Below, one piece after another: positions 12,617 to 24,944 of a stretch of DNA of 64,000 nt (its first letter is position 1; each line of letters starts with the position of its first letter). This DNA comes from Hyalella azteca (taxonomy: Eukaryota > Arthropoda > Malacostraca > Amphipoda > Hyalellidae). The stretch lies in assembly GCF_000764305.2 (NCBI RefSeq), contig NW_025941275.1, positions 498,708-562,707 of the forward strand. Reading direction: 5' to 3'. Position numbers and translations under genes: made by a program. The notes under the pieces are model-generated. The model saw nothing but the letters and a program-made list of their open reading frames with translations, searched no databases and was not told the DNA's origin.

Positions 12617-14654
12617 TAATGAAGGCATCAGGCGAGCTCCATCGTCAACGAAGGAGTTTCTTCCCATCAATTTATTATCTTTAAAGTCACGGAAGCCGCA
12701 GTTAAGAGCAAATTGTAATGCAATGGTCTCGAATTTTTTGCAGTTCAGAATGTTTTTATCATTGTTCAAACTGCAATCATGTTCCAGAATTGCATCACAT
12801 AATAATATTATTGACGATTCTAATTTAATGCTGCATTAATGTCTAACAATGCATATTTCTTCTCACTTATGCGGGAATTAGAAATGAAAATTGTAAAATT
12901 ATAGTTTATCTATATTTATTTTTGCTCTTTTATTATTTCTGTCAATTGAGGACATACAATAGAATGCGCTTGTTTTCTATTGACTTGAAAACGGCTCTAC
13001 AATGACAGATTAAGCGATAAAATTCTGAAAAATTTAGAAAGTATACTCGTTGTCGTTGATAGATTTTCAATTATATTTACTACTCCTTTAGATGACATAT
13101 ATAAAAGCTGGAATTCCAAAATAGCAAAAACAATTAGCTAATAAATATTACAACAGCAGATAACAAATATTACATGACTATTCAAAATATCATTCACCAC
13201 TAGTCTTCCCTTATGAGATTAGGGACTATATTGTCATTCTCTCGGGAAAAATACCGCGTTTTCTTTATTTAACTTTTGTCTCGATAGATGGAAGCCTGGA
13301 CCCCGAATAGTAAATGGGAAGTCGATGGGGTGCATTTTACCGCCACCACAATAGCCCCTAACTAGACGAGAAATTGCCCGTTGACGGTCTTTTTTAACAG
13401 TGAATGGAGATAACCTCTGGGTCTATTTGATCTCTGCTAGAATGGCAAGTGGGGCACAAAAAAGCGTGCATCTAGCGGGAGGTCTGAGAGAACTGACCTA
13501 CAGTTATTGAAACTTTAAAACAATTTAATGAAAGCTTTAACATCTCCCTTAGGGTAAAATAACTATTCAAAATTTAACTCTTATTTTACGTAAAATAAAA
13601 GTTTACTGACCAAACATGGTCAATTACAGCAACGTTTAAAGGTTTTTTTTTGCAACTCGATTATTTCTAAGTGTTGGGCATGCCATTATCATCTACAAAG
13701 AGATAAATCATGTATTAGCATTAATTCAGAACATGCCACTGGTTGTCAAACCTTGCATGCATCGTAAAATAAAACTTACTTTCCAGCCTCAAATGATTAA
13801 TAGTTAAATTCTTGAAACTTGAAGTTATTATTATATTTTTTCTTGCAGCATAATGTGGGTCGTGTCCTTTTGATAAGGTCTGACCAGCATATCAGCCAGC
13901 AAATTCCCTACGACGTCGTGGGATTCCTGCTGATTTTTCTAGAAAATGCGAAAAAAAATCCCACAAATGAGACGAAGTGAGGCTCGAGGGACGAGCCCGA
14001 CCTGGCGCTCGAACGAAAAAAATCTTCCCTGGCCAACAACGGACTGAAGACGCGAAAAAATATCCTTTGTTGCGAGCGAGAGTTTGAGGAAACAAAATGA
14101 ATATGTTCGATTAGTCGATGTCATGGAGGGAAGTTTCTTTAATCAGAAATACGGAGTGAAAAGAAATAAAAATTCTATTCGTCAATCATGCGTTGAGGAA
14201 ACGGAAGAGAATAACTTGTTTTGAAGTATAACAAGTAGTATGTAATTCCATCAACAATTATTTTCATAAATTCATTGCATAAAAAAATGTAGATAAAATT
14301 ATTGAGTTTTAAGAGGTATATATAAATGAATAAATTTCATACAATAATTTTATGACAAATTTTACGAAGCCCTGATAAACTGAAATCAATGTTTCAATTC
14401 CAATCGAATTTAAAGCATACAATTTTTGAATTTTCACTATTGTAAAAATTCAGGAACATAAGGATTGAAATAATCCTCGAGAAATAATATATGTAATTTA
14501 GAACACTGGATCAGGACAGTTGAAATTCATACAGTTAATAGAAACATTCCCTGGCACTTGAGCTTCCGTGATTATTACATATTCTCCTTCGTAGTATTCG
14601 CACCAACCAACAGGAAAAATCCCGTACTTTTTACGATTTTGCAACACAAAGTTC
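12617..14654. other. unique stretch, no gene seen
   Basis: Only frames below about 70 codons occur. The segment 13890-14100 is richer in CG dinucleotides than its surroundings but holds no recognisable coding motif. No array or transposon end was identified. Confidence 0.45.
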
Positions 14655-14890
14655 GACAGCACCTTTGCTCCTGCCGAGGTGCCGTAGCCAAGTTAGAGTT
14701 GCTCTAAACTTGTCGCAACCTTAAGTGTTTTTCGCACGTGTCTGGCGGCCGCCTAACACTGCGGTGGCGCAACGTCGCCTGCAGTTGCTGAGTTACGTCG
14801 CCTTCCCAAATTAATGCAAACTCAACGTGAAGGTCCGGTGTAACTCCCACGCTGCTGCTCCGGTCCGCAATCCGCCAGCCGCCACACCAA
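14655..14890. other. CpG-dense patch
   Basis: Roughly two dozen CG dinucleotides fall in about 240 bp, including GGCGGCCGCC and GCGGTGGCGC, while the flanks are AT-rich and CpG-poor. No reading frame of note spans it. It could be an unmethylated regulatory or first-exon region, or the eroded remains of a GC-rich mobile sequence; the sequence alone does not tell. Confidence 0.4.
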
Positions 14891-15930
14891 CGGCTAGACT
14901 ATAGAAAAGAAACAATATGCATTACGAAAAACTTGGTTTAGAACTTAAAAGAAACTTACGATATCTATTCAATTTCAACCATTGTGAATATTTAAAAATA
15001 TATATATGTGTCCTTATTACTTGTTCGTATGCTCTCTATATAAGAGTATCTGCATTGCTACTCTGTTATAAGTTTGAAGAAATTTTAACCTAGTATAGAA
15101 ACATTTTCAAGATCGAGAGGTCTTTGAATCATTTCCTAAGAAATGCTCCAACTATACCATCACTTTTAATTTTGCTGCATTCATAATTAGGTTGACTGCG
15201 ACAGAAAAGTTAGCTTGGGTGCTTAATTAGAAGATAAATTTAATAAATAAAAAGTTTATTGTCACATTTTTACATAGGAATTAATTACGATGATGTCACC
15301 AATGAAGACGTCATTTTCGCTGATTTAAAAAGTTATTATTTAAAAGTTTAGTAAAATACTCATGAATTAAAAATTTTAAAAAATGTGACGTATATTCATA
15401 TCATTATTTCATTAGATCATTTTATGCGACGATTATTCACATAAACATAAGGTTATTGTGCGTTGTCTCTGTATTTAAATTCTTGACAAACATGTGATTA
15501 CTAACTAAAGATATAAATGCTAACATAATGATAGATTTTTAACTGATCAACGGGTTTGATTATTAATAGGTTACAAAATAGTACTCTTCACCACGAAATA
15601 AGAGTGATGACGTGTGATAATTTTTCGCTTCTATGCCTCCGACCTACTCCTCCCTGATGGAAAGGATGGCAAGTGGCGTTTTGTCGCTGTCTTTATCGAT
15701 GATAAAATCCGCGAGATTTTCCCATAAAGTTTGGAGAATGCGGTGTAAAATGCGCTGTTAAAATTCAATTTAATGTCGTTCACTTAGAAGAAACGTCTTC
15801 GCATGGCTGATAGACGAAGTTAGATCAAGTACGGCACATTTTCACATCATATCCTGTGAGCTAACGAAGACTTAAACTTGACGTTGAGAGTAAACAAAAT
15901 AGGTGATAGTGTGAACAAATCAGGTGTTAA
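14891..15930. other. unique AT-rich stretch
   Basis: No open frame of interest, no repeat and no RNA gene seen. Confidence 0.45.
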
Positions 15931-16440
15931 ATGAGGTGTTCTATCGTGTATTCATTTAGATATTTCTGTTCTCTCGTGTATTCAACCAGATATTCATGTT
16001 CTATCATGTATTCAACCAGACATTCATGTTCTATCATGTATTCAATCAGATATTCATGTTCTATCATGTACTCAACAAGATATTCGTGTTCTATCATGTT
16101 TTCAACCAGATATTCGCGTTCTATCAAGTATTCAACCAGACATTCGTGTTCTATCATGTATTCAACCAGACATTCGTGTTCTATCATGTATTCAACCAGA
16201 CATTCGTGTTCTATCATGTATTCAACCGGATATTCATGTTCCATCATGTATTCAACCAGATATTCATGTTCTGTCATGTTTTCAACCAGACATTCATGTT
16301 CTATCATGTATTCAACCAGATATTCATGTTCTATCATGTATTCAACCGGATATTCATGTTCTATCATGTATTCAACCGGATATTCATGTTCTATCATGTA
16401 TTCAACCGGATATTCATGTTCTATCATGTATTCAATAACG
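15931..16440. repeat. 30-bp minisatellite, 17 copies
   Basis: The unit is about TTCATGTTCTATCATGTATT plus CAACCAGATA. CATG occurs twice per unit, separated by TTCTAT, giving a small 4-bp dyad. Outer copies at the left edge are most diverged, while the four rightmost share an A-to-G change (CAACCGGA), the usual sign of local unit amplification. Three frames remain open across it (up to 204 codons, 15931-16545 plus) because the unit is a multiple of three and stop-free. Confidence 0.95.
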
Positions 16441-17154
16441 TATGATCGCGTAGTGTTTTGCCTTTTCTTTATTCCTCGCACACGAGCCTTGTTAATTCTC
16501 AGCCCCTTTACATTTCCCTATTTAATGCCACAAACTAAGCAATGAGTGGAGGGTTGCCCGCTCTCTTCAGCGCGGTTGGCTGGCAGTAATCTCGTTATTT
16601 AGGGAGAAAAGCTAACATTAAGCTATGATTCTTTGTTTTAGCAGTGAGTGTGGAAATAATTGCAATCTTTATTGCAATTAATTTAAATAAAATTATTTCC
16701 CTGTGCAACGTTATCATGAAATTTTTTCCAACAATCTTTTAAAATGCCCTTTGATTACTCTTCTTTGACTGAATCATGAATGAAATGCGGTGCGTGAGGC
16801 AATGAATCGTGTGCGTGATGATGATGAACGTGATGAAACAGACATCAATTAACACTCCACAAACGGAAAAACTATCAACACAACCAATTGCAGCTCTAAT
16901 CATTTTACAATCGACACTTCTAATCAGACACAAATAAACAGGCACAATTATCAGCAAGACTCATCAGACAGCCAATGCTGATGGCAACGTGTTGCTGATG
17001 TGGGTTCACCCCGAACACATCGTCATCAGTAGCGGTAATGAGAGCGGCGCGCTCGACAGGTGGTGGCGCGCCTAGCGTTTATTAACTAAGCTGGTGTAAT
17101 TAGGAGACCATCTGGCTGAGCTGTCGCACCGCCGTGCAACTCAATGGGTGAGTT
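16441..17154. other. unique stretch, no gene seen
   Basis: Nothing recognisable. The last 180 bases are somewhat CpG-rich (two GGCGCGC-like clusters near 17045-17075). Confidence 0.45.
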
Positions 17155-17280
17155 GGTATGGTGAGTCTACTGAGTATCACTGCTGTGCTGGTATGGTGAG
17201 TCTACTGAGTATCACTTGTGAGCTGGTATGGTGAGTCTACTGAGTATCACTTGTGAGCTGGTATGGCGAATCTAATGGAC
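17155..17280. repeat. 35-bp minisatellite, 3.5 copies
   Basis: GGTATGGTGAGTCTACTGAG begins units at 17155, 17190, 17225 and 17260, an exact 35-bp period. GTGA and TCAC at the two ends of the core are complementary. The last copy is diverged and incomplete. Confidence 0.9.
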
Positions 17281-17499
17281 TAAGACATAGGGACTAATGG
17301 GTCTGGAAGCACTATTTTCAGTATCTCCGGTTAATGCTCTATGGAGATCTAAAAAATGACAACTCTACGTTCACGCAACAGCACACGTGAATATTTGTTT
17401 ATGTCTATTTCCACATACCGTTTATGTTGAGAAATAATTCTAAATGGTGAGTCAGGGAAGGTTTTTCTTCAACTCGGCAAACAAAAAGTTTTAGAAGCT

Positions 17500-18130
17500 G
17501 GAATTTACCCGAAGTAGTGTGGATCCACTGGCATTACCTATACGATTTTGGAAATTCAAGAATTCATTAATCCAAGCCCGTCTTTGTTATTTTATTGATG
17601 TCACGAGCCTTTTGCAGTCCCTGCTATCATTCAGTTTTCCCCAACGCTCTTCATGGAATAGCGTTGCTGGCTTTGAAAAATTCATATTATAAATACCGTC
17701 ATTTTATTTACATTCATAAATATTTAAAACTAAAATAATGAGTCCTACTAAGCATGATATTTCATGATAATTTTTTGCACTCTGATATTTCAACCATCGC
17801 AAAAATGAACTAAAATTTGTGCATTAGTTTCCGTTTAAAGAGTAAAATATTTTGAGCAAAGCAAAGACCTTCATTTTTGTCGATAATAACTTACGCTGCA
17901 CATCGAAGTGATGGAAAAATTATTCTACGCGTTCACATAGGAATTCCGGCCCGTCAAAAAAAACTGGCTGTCAAAAAACTAATAAAAGAATCGTAAATTT
18001 TGCGAGCATTGTTGCAGGATTTTATTATTGCAGTCATTCAGGGCATATTGCAATGATATAAACTGAAAAGAAATTTACCACCAAACATATTTTTCATCTC
18101 ACAATCGATATTGCAAGAGTCCATTTTTCT
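17500..18130. repeat. diverged duplication, copy 1 (blocks B, C, A)
   Basis: Three blocks match the segment at 18930-19540. Block B (17518-17720) begins with GTGGATCCACTGGCATTACC and includes CACGAGCCTTTTGCAGTCCC and ATGGAATAGCGTT. Block C (17790-18030) includes GATATTTCAACCA and TTTTGCGAGCAT. Block A (about 18060-18130) includes TTTTTCATC. In copy 2 the order is A, B, C, so the two copies are circular permutations of one unit. The family is not recognised and no coding signature is visible. Confidence 0.75.
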
Positions 18131-18189
18131 AAGTTATGAGAAAAATACTAACAGTGTTGTTTTCAGAGTATTGCGCTATATTACCGTCA

Positions 18190-18790
18190 ACCACCGCAAA
18201 TGAAGTTGGATCTGAACCTAATTCGGAAAATATGTCAATTCTAAAACTGAACATAGGTTCTTACAATTCCAGGAATGTGGGTTTAATAATTTCAAAATTA
18301 AACAATTTGCAAATCACTGCTAATGAACTACGATCTCCACCAAACTTGAATAGTAATTGAATTATTCCCATGCGAAGTGACCTTGATAATTTGCGTTATT
18401 TCATATCAATATTTATGAATCAGGTTAGTAACCGAGAACTATCGTAAATTAGCTTAGATCTCCACCAAACGTGAGAAATTTGTTCCTTTTACACATGCAA
18501 AGTGCCTGTAATCATATAAGCTATGTGGGAGTTTTGTTGATCATAAATCGGTTAATTAGCTAATAATTGTAGGAAACGAACTCTGATCACTGCCAACCTC
18601 AGATAATATGTTAATTTTGCACCTGCGCTATGGCTGTGGTAATTTGAGGTTTGTGGATTAAGACGATTTATAATTAGGTAATTAAACTATTACTTTCGCA
18701 AATGAACTCTGACCTCCACCAAGTTAAAAAATTCACACATTTCACACCTGCACCGTGATCGTAATGACTTCAGGCTCGGCAACTCAGCCG
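18190..18790. repeat. 126-bp tandem repeat, 5 diverged copies
   Basis: The landmark GATCTCCACCAA, preceded by AATGAACT, recurs at about 18208, 18332, 18457, 18585 and 18711, a spacing of 124-128 bp. Later parts of each unit share a CACACCTGC-like step and a GTAAT-TTCAGG-like end. Copies are strongly diverged, so the array is old. It lies between blocks A1 and A2 of the surrounding duplication, where block B would be expected. Confidence 0.75.
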
Positions 18791-18929
18791 CTTCTAAATT
18801 ATTTTTTTTATAGTGCACGCTCACCCCAAAAAACAATGCCACTTTTAGTTATAAAAAAATTTTAATATTCGTATATATATTAGTAGTTGTTTTATCTTGC
18901 TCTGCAGTCATCATATCACAATGACATGA

Positions 18930-19540
18930 AATCAAAAAATTAACCACAATATATTTTTTCATCCCACAGTCCAGTTTGTGAGCTTTGTAGTTTGGTCTAA
19001 ATTTTTGTGGGAATTTTTTGCCATCTCTGTCGCATAATTGTTGGAGGAAGAAATTTCTCAGAGTTTTTTACATCCTGCTGTGGATCCACTGGCATTACCT
19101 GTTGGATTTTAGAGATTACACGAGCCTTTTGCAGTCCCTTTTATTATTCAGTTTTCCTCAACGCCCTTCATGGAATAGCGTTACCAGCTTTGAGAAAACT
19201 TTATTTACAAATACCGTCATTTGATTCAGATTCATAAATATTTTAAAATGAATTAATCTTTTTTTAGAATCCAGTTCAACTTACTGCATTTTACTTAGCA
19301 CTTTGATATTTCAACCACCGTAAACCATAACTAAAATATGTGCAGAAGTTTTTATGTATGGAGTAAAATATCTTCGGTAACGTACAGACTTTTATATTTT
19401 TTAGAATTTGAGCATCACAACGAAGTGCTTGCAAAATCTATCAACTCGTTTGCATGTAAATTCCGGGTGTCAAAAAAATCTGAAATAAACCAACTGTGAA
19501 TTTTGCGAGCATCGGTGCTGGTTTTTCTGATGCGAGAATC
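18930..19540. repeat. diverged duplication, copy 2 (blocks A, B, C)
   Basis: Block A' (about 18930-19010), B' (19079-19245) and C' (19300-19535) match copy 1 at 17500-18130. B' repeats GTGGATCCACTGGCATTACC exactly and lacks about 35 bases present in B before CACGAGCCTTTTGCAG. Small indels and many substitutions separate the copies. Short open frames at 19007-19237 belong to this repeat and are not supported as genes. Confidence 0.75.
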
Positions 19541-19784
19541 AAAAAAAAATATTCCTTCGAAAAAGTATTAGATCTCTTATATAGCAAGTTTACTCTTTCA
19601 CTATGTATCCAGCAGCGTAGAAACATCTGTCGCACAATAAAAGCAAAAGCCTAAAGTAATCAAAGATGTTGAAGACAATTACCGCTCTCGGTAACGTCGT
19701 GGGGTCAGAATAATTTCCTGGGTTATTTCCGCATATTTCCGAAATCCTGTCAAGAGTTGAGATCATTTCCTCCGCGCTCCCAAG

Positions 19785-20032
19785 CATCTCGTAGCCTGTA
19801 TCACGTTCATACTCGTGGTCTCGTAGTCACGTACGCTCACATCTCGTGGTCTGTATCACGTTCATACTCGTGGTCTCGTAGTCACGTACGCTGGCATCTC
19901 GTAGTCTGTATCACGTTCATTCTCGTGGTCTCGTAGTCACGTACGTTCGCATCTCGAGTTCTGTGACACGTTTTTCTTCGCTGTCTCGCAGTCGTACACG
20001 CTCTCATCTCGTAGTGTGTTCTCGTAGTCACA
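19785..20032. repeat. 55-bp minisatellite, 4.5 copies
   Basis: CATCTCGTAGTCTGTATCAC starts units at 19785, 19840, 19895, 19950 and 20005, an exact 55-bp spacing. The unit also holds CTCGTGGTCTCGTAGTCACG, so CTCGTAGTC occurs twice per unit. Copies 4 and 5 are the most diverged. Confidence 0.92.
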
Positions 20033-20378
20033 ATTTGTTCAGTTATTATTAAATTAGCAACACGATACTTTACACAATGTTACACATACAACGAAAATGG
20101 GAATAAATCTCAGCAAATTTTAAGGTCCATGTAGTTTTAAGGAAATTTTGCGGCAATTTTGTGTGAATAAATCGCCCGTTTTATCTTCACTTATTGTAAT
20201 CGCCAAAATTCGAGCACATTCCAAGACTCATTAAACATCTTAAACGTATTGGCACTCCACGCAGTTAATAAAATATCTGTATCACAGTTCCGTAGTAGTA
20301 AATCAGCAACTCCAACAAATAGGAAGATAGAATAGTTACTTTCTTCAAGTATACCGTGTTATAAATATGCACACAAAT

Positions 20379-21005
20379 CAGCTGGTAGCCGCTTATTAAT
20401 CAGCTGGTAGCCACTTATTAGTCAGCTGGTATAGCCACTTATTAATCAGCTGGTAGCCACTCAATAATCAGCTGATAGCCGCTTATTAATCAGCTGGTAG
20501 CCGCTTATTAATCAGCTGGTAGCCACTCATAAACCAGCTGCTTGCACTTATTAATCATCTGGTAGCCACTCATAAATCAGCTGGTTGCCACTTATTAATC
20601 AGCTGGTAGCCACTTATTAATCAGCTGGTGCCACTTATTAATCAGCTGGTAGCCACTTATTAATCAGCTGGTACCCACTTATTAATCAGCTGGTACCCAC
20701 TTATTAATCAGCTGGTAGCCACTTGTTATTCAGCTGGTAGCCACTTATTATTCAGCTGGTACCCACTTATTAATCAGCTTGTAGCCACTTATTAATCAGC
20801 TGGTTGCCACTTATTAATCAGCTGTTAGCCACTTATTAATCAGCTGTTAGCCACTTATTAATCAGCTGGTAGCCACTTATTATTCAGCTGGTACCCACTT
20901 ATTAATCAGCTGGTACCCACTTATTAATCAGCTTGTAGCCACTTATTAACCAGCTGGTAGCCACTTATTAATCGATTGGTAGCGGCTTATAAATCAGCTG
21001 TTAGC
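20379..21005. repeat. 22-bp minisatellite, about 29 copies, CAGCTG in 25
   Basis: The unit is CAGCTGGTAGCCACTTATTA plus AT. I count 25 intact CAGCTG palindromes (an E-box core) and several one-base variants (CAGCTT, CATCTG). A few units are 20 or 24 bp. The common alternative TACCCAC for TAGCCAC is found in adjacent runs, showing block spreading of variants. The 22-bp period is near two helical turns, so sites fall on a similar face of the helix. Confidence 0.95.
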
Positions 21006-24000
21006 CACTAATAGCATGAAAATTTCTTTAGAACTGAAAATGACTTTCTCACGAATTTCTTCTTTTGTGCACGTGCTAAAGATGGCCGGGCTAAAAAAAA
21101 TCCGTAACAAATACTTCGCTCCAAAATCTATGATCAAAACTTCCAGAAAAATTAATCATTTGTAGATATCCTGGAATCTCAAAGGAAATTTGGTAAACCA
21201 CTCGAGTTATTAAATTATTAATTCTTGTTATTCTTCTGAAGACTTTGTCTATAACTTGTTGGCCCAATGTGGACAAGCAATATTTATAAATCGTGAAATA
21301 ATTGTAATGTAAGTCAGACCAATCCGAATTACTGCTAGAGTCGATTGGTTATTAATGCTTCTTTGGCTGCAGCATATCAAGTATTTACTAGAGATTGTTA
21401 ATGTGTATTAAGTTCGTAAGTTCACGAAAGAGTGAATGGATTCAAGATATTGGAATTTTAAGGGGTTTTTTGCTTAGAACTATATCATTTTTCATCAAAT
21501 ACATCTACTAGTGTTTATTGATTCTAACTAATGAGTGCAAGGTGAAAGTTCTTCGCACTTTGGCAAATATATATATATATACACGAAAATAATTTGTTTC
21601 TCTCTCCGCACTATTGTCCGCAATATTTCTCACACATGAAAATACATGTATTTTATTTTAATCGGCCCATGTGAGTTGAGAAATATTTGTTGTAAAGACT
21701 TCGATAATCATTTTATCGCCCTATCAACTTCTATAAGTGCATTACAACGGAACCAGTCATTCAACTAAATACAAAATTATTTTCAAGGAATTCTACTTCA
21801 CAAATTATTTGAAGAAAATATTTTCTTGTAGCTTACAGCAGCTTCCCACGCAATTCTTGAACAAATTTCCTTTCCGAATAAAACGCTTCCAAACAGAGCA
21901 TGTGTTCAATTATTGTAAAATTTTTAACCAAATTCTTTACGGCTGCCGAGCGACGATGGCTTCAGTTGCTACGAAGGCGAAACTGCCTTCTGCTCCCTGA
22001 AAGATGTGCCGAAGTTGAGCCTCTGGCAGCCTAAATGACATCTTCAAACGGCTTCCCGTAAAAACTGAGATGAAGAATGTATCTTGAAATGCGCTTGAGC
22101 GCATATTGAGCCTTCTTGCAGCAGCTTCGGATTTTGCCGGGAATCGGGGAGCCTAAGAAAGAACATTGAGCGAGGTCGTTCCTCTGGACTGTAGTTCAAA
22201 ACAGTTTTTGTGCTTCGCCCAAATGACAAACGAGCGGCTTCAGAAATTGTGTTTGATTGTCATGTCTTTTGGCGGCTCAGTTCAGTTGACAACTCTCGTC
22301 GCAACTTTCGAGAGTACATCTAACCTTGTAGAGGAGATTTTTGACGAAAAAATAAACGCATTACGCTTATTTTCACTTATATAAAATTTATTACATTACT
22401 TAAATAATTATATGAATTTTATTAACTCATCTTATTATTTATATATAATTATATTATATTGGATAGTACACAGGTTACGTTGTATTCCATACTTTATTAA
22501 GAAAATAAATCCGACCAAGCAATATTTATTGAGTTAACATTTATTACCAACGCAATCAGACCATAAATCTAGTGATATTATTTTGCCAATTTTGAGATTG
22601 TTCATTAATATGGCAAAAGAATGCGTCTATACCTCTTATGTCATCAGTCATAGCTATCATGATTGCAGTTATGCTCGTACCGTTCCCTCTAACTAATATC
22701 CTGTTGAGGCGCTTCAACAGGTGAGCATTGCAGAGGCTCTAATTGCCTCACCTTTAATTAGCTTAAGCTCCAGGGAAAAAAGCTTTGCTGAGAAAAACAA
22801 ATGAAATAAAAATGAAGTAGTTGGAGTTATCCATTAACGTTTTCTCGCCGCGTTGTGGTACGGCTAGTGTCAATCACAAAACTCTCTGGTGCTGTCGGAG
22901 ATGGTATATTTTGCACAAGATTTCGTCTCTGCATCTAACATTTACATGAAATTGATAATTTTTCCTCAAAATTACTTGTCTAAATGTATTATGTAATGCA
23001 TTTCACAAATTATTTATAACATTTATAACAAAATTGACAGATTCTGTTGTTAACAATAAATATTATAATGTACAGTTTTATTGATAACGATTTAGGAGAT
23101 TTTCATCACAAAGTTTCCCTTATGTATATTTATTTCGACTTCAAGTCAATTATTAAAATTTCGGAGCTGAAACAAAGGAACGTAACATCCGTGATTATAT
23201 CATAAGGTTTTAGCCATTATTATAATAGTTAACAAAATACCCAGCGACAGGCCTTCAATGCACACAATGCATCATTCAATCCTGAAGTATTCAATAATTT
23301 TCATTGATAGCGGGACGCGGCATCTCTCTTGCCGGATGCATTGTATTGCTGCCAATTAGGATCTGTTCCATAACCGATCGGCATTGGCTTCTGTCTTTGA
23401 TTGCTAGCGTCGGCATATAAGCCACAATAGCTTGATTATTGCAGCCATCGCAGACAAGAACCACAGCATTTATTCAGGCCCTGCTAAATGTCGTTGCAGC
23501 AACTCACTGCATTCTATGCTCGGCGTATGTTTCACAATTTTACACCAATTTCCTCACTGCATTCTATGCTCGGCGCATATTTCACAATTTTGCACCAATT
23601 TGAACAATGTCATCCTGACAAAGATTATTTAGCAAACTGCTGAAATGGAGTGAAAATTCCCTAATCGTACGGAGGATCGGGTTAGCTAATTCTAAATGAA
23701 GCCTTTAGTTTTACCTTGTTCACTAAGCCAATTAGGTACAATTTGTCCGAGCTTTCCTCATACAGCTCATGTGAAGATATTTTATTGATATCTCAATGTA
23801 CACAACAGCAAAACTTCAAACTTCCAAAAACAAAATTTTCAACTTCCTCCTATAGCAGCGAAACAATGACGGAAACAGAACTCTTAAATGAGCTACCATA
23901 AGTAAGTTCATGTGTACTCTTCAAACTATTAAATGAACCACAACACTTCAGAAATTCGATGAAGAAATTTTGCCATAGACTAGCATTATCACCACCGTAC

Positions 24001-24358
24001 ATCAGGCGTATCCTTAATAACCCGGGCATAGTCTGTTCTAGCATGAAGCGCGCGGGCTCAATATCAATTGCCCCTCCATCAGTTCATCACAAGAGGCAGT
24101 TACCCGCGACTCTAAGTACCCAACCTCATCTTCCTGCCAAGACAAACCGTGCACACTCATCCCAGCATCAAAGCTGCCAACAGCACTGAAGTCAATTGAA
24201 ATTATTCAACACGGCTGAAGCTAAGGCCTCTGCAATTTAGGGTAATTTGCATGACTTTGCCTCACGCGCAAAGCCAAGCTAAAAAAAAAACTCGATGAAT
24301 TTGCTGAAAGGTGAAATTAAGTTTCAATAAAGGCTTTCTTCAATCATGTGGATTAGAT
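21006..24358. other. unique AT-rich stretch, no gene recognised
   Basis: Open frames reach 87 codons (21737-22000 plus) without any recognisable motif. A short TA run occurs near 21567-21583 and a 50-bp duplication at 23503-23602 (listed separately). No other feature was seen. Confidence 0.45.
23503..23602. repeat. 50-bp tandem duplication
   Basis: CTCACTGCATTCTATGCTCG followed by a GCGTATRTTTCACAATTTT-like segment occurs twice in a row with three or so differences. It is a simple two-copy duplication, the kind of seed from which the larger arrays in this window may grow. Confidence 0.9.
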
Positions 24359-24841
24359 TCATTTCAATATCAACGAATATAAACTCGAATGCCATCGAAA
24401 TTCCGACGTCTTCATGGAGCTTGTTGAAGCCCGACATCCTTCATAGCAACTGATCTCCCTCAAGACTCGGTCCATGTATACAGCGTTCCTGTTCACTTGG
24501 ATTATGAACAAAATTCCCAAAAGGACCAACTTGGAATTGCATAACCCGAACCCGTAATCCAAATTCGGGAAAAGGATCACGAGTTTTAACTGATCACATT
24601 TTTTACTGAATGAAGATCTCGACGCGTCATCAACCTTGGCAGGCGCTGATGAACTTTTTTTCGGTAAAGCGACCCGAAAAAAATTTATTATGAATTCGGG
24701 CAGGCGTCGTCGTAAGATCCACGCGTGGCTCCTCACGAGCATTATTTTTTTTTCAAAGCAAGCATAAACTTTTTCACTATTAATTAGAAATTCTCTTATC
24801 TGCTCGAAAAACCATTCAATGAAAATGGGTTCATTTTTCAT
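24359..24841 (-). other. unrecognised 160-codon open frame
   Basis: This is the longest frame lying outside both tandem repeats and transposon remnants. It starts MKNEPIFIEWFFEQIREF and ends MKTSEFRWHSSLYSLILK. I see no catalytic motif, zinc-binding cluster or signal peptide; one hydrophobic stretch (LVLLGILFIIQV) lies near residue 108. No promoter or splice context can be argued. In AT-rich DNA a frame this long is uncommon but possible by chance, and a fragment of an unknown transposon is an alternative. I give it no function and little weight as a gene. Confidence 0.15.
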
Positions 24842-24921
24842 TCTTTAGTGTGAAGAGTCGGTGTATGTGAGCACCTAAAGAAAATATAATCATACATGAA
24901 ATAAATACTGCACGGCTCAAT

Positions 24922-24944
24922 ACTGATATCAATTTGATATCAGT
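24922..24944. repeat. hairpin-forming inverted repeat, 10-bp arms
   Basis: ACTGATATCA and its exact complement TGATATCAGT flank a 3-nt ATT spacer. Two GATATC palindromes sit inside the arms. It lies just upstream of the start of the unrecognised minus-strand frame at 24359-24841. Confidence 0.7.

Noticed and set aside
13890..14130. Two overlapping minus-strand frames (61 and 67 codons) as a transposon protein fragment
   Set aside because: No motif recognised and no flanking terminal repeats found.
15931..16440. CRISPR array
   Set aside because: Units are head-to-tail without unique spacers, and the context is animal nuclear DNA. The same applies to the other arrays.
15927..16545. Frames of 149-204 codons resembling a repetitive surface protein
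   Set aside because: Three frames on both strands are open because the 30-bp unit has no stops; no start context or flanking coding sequence.
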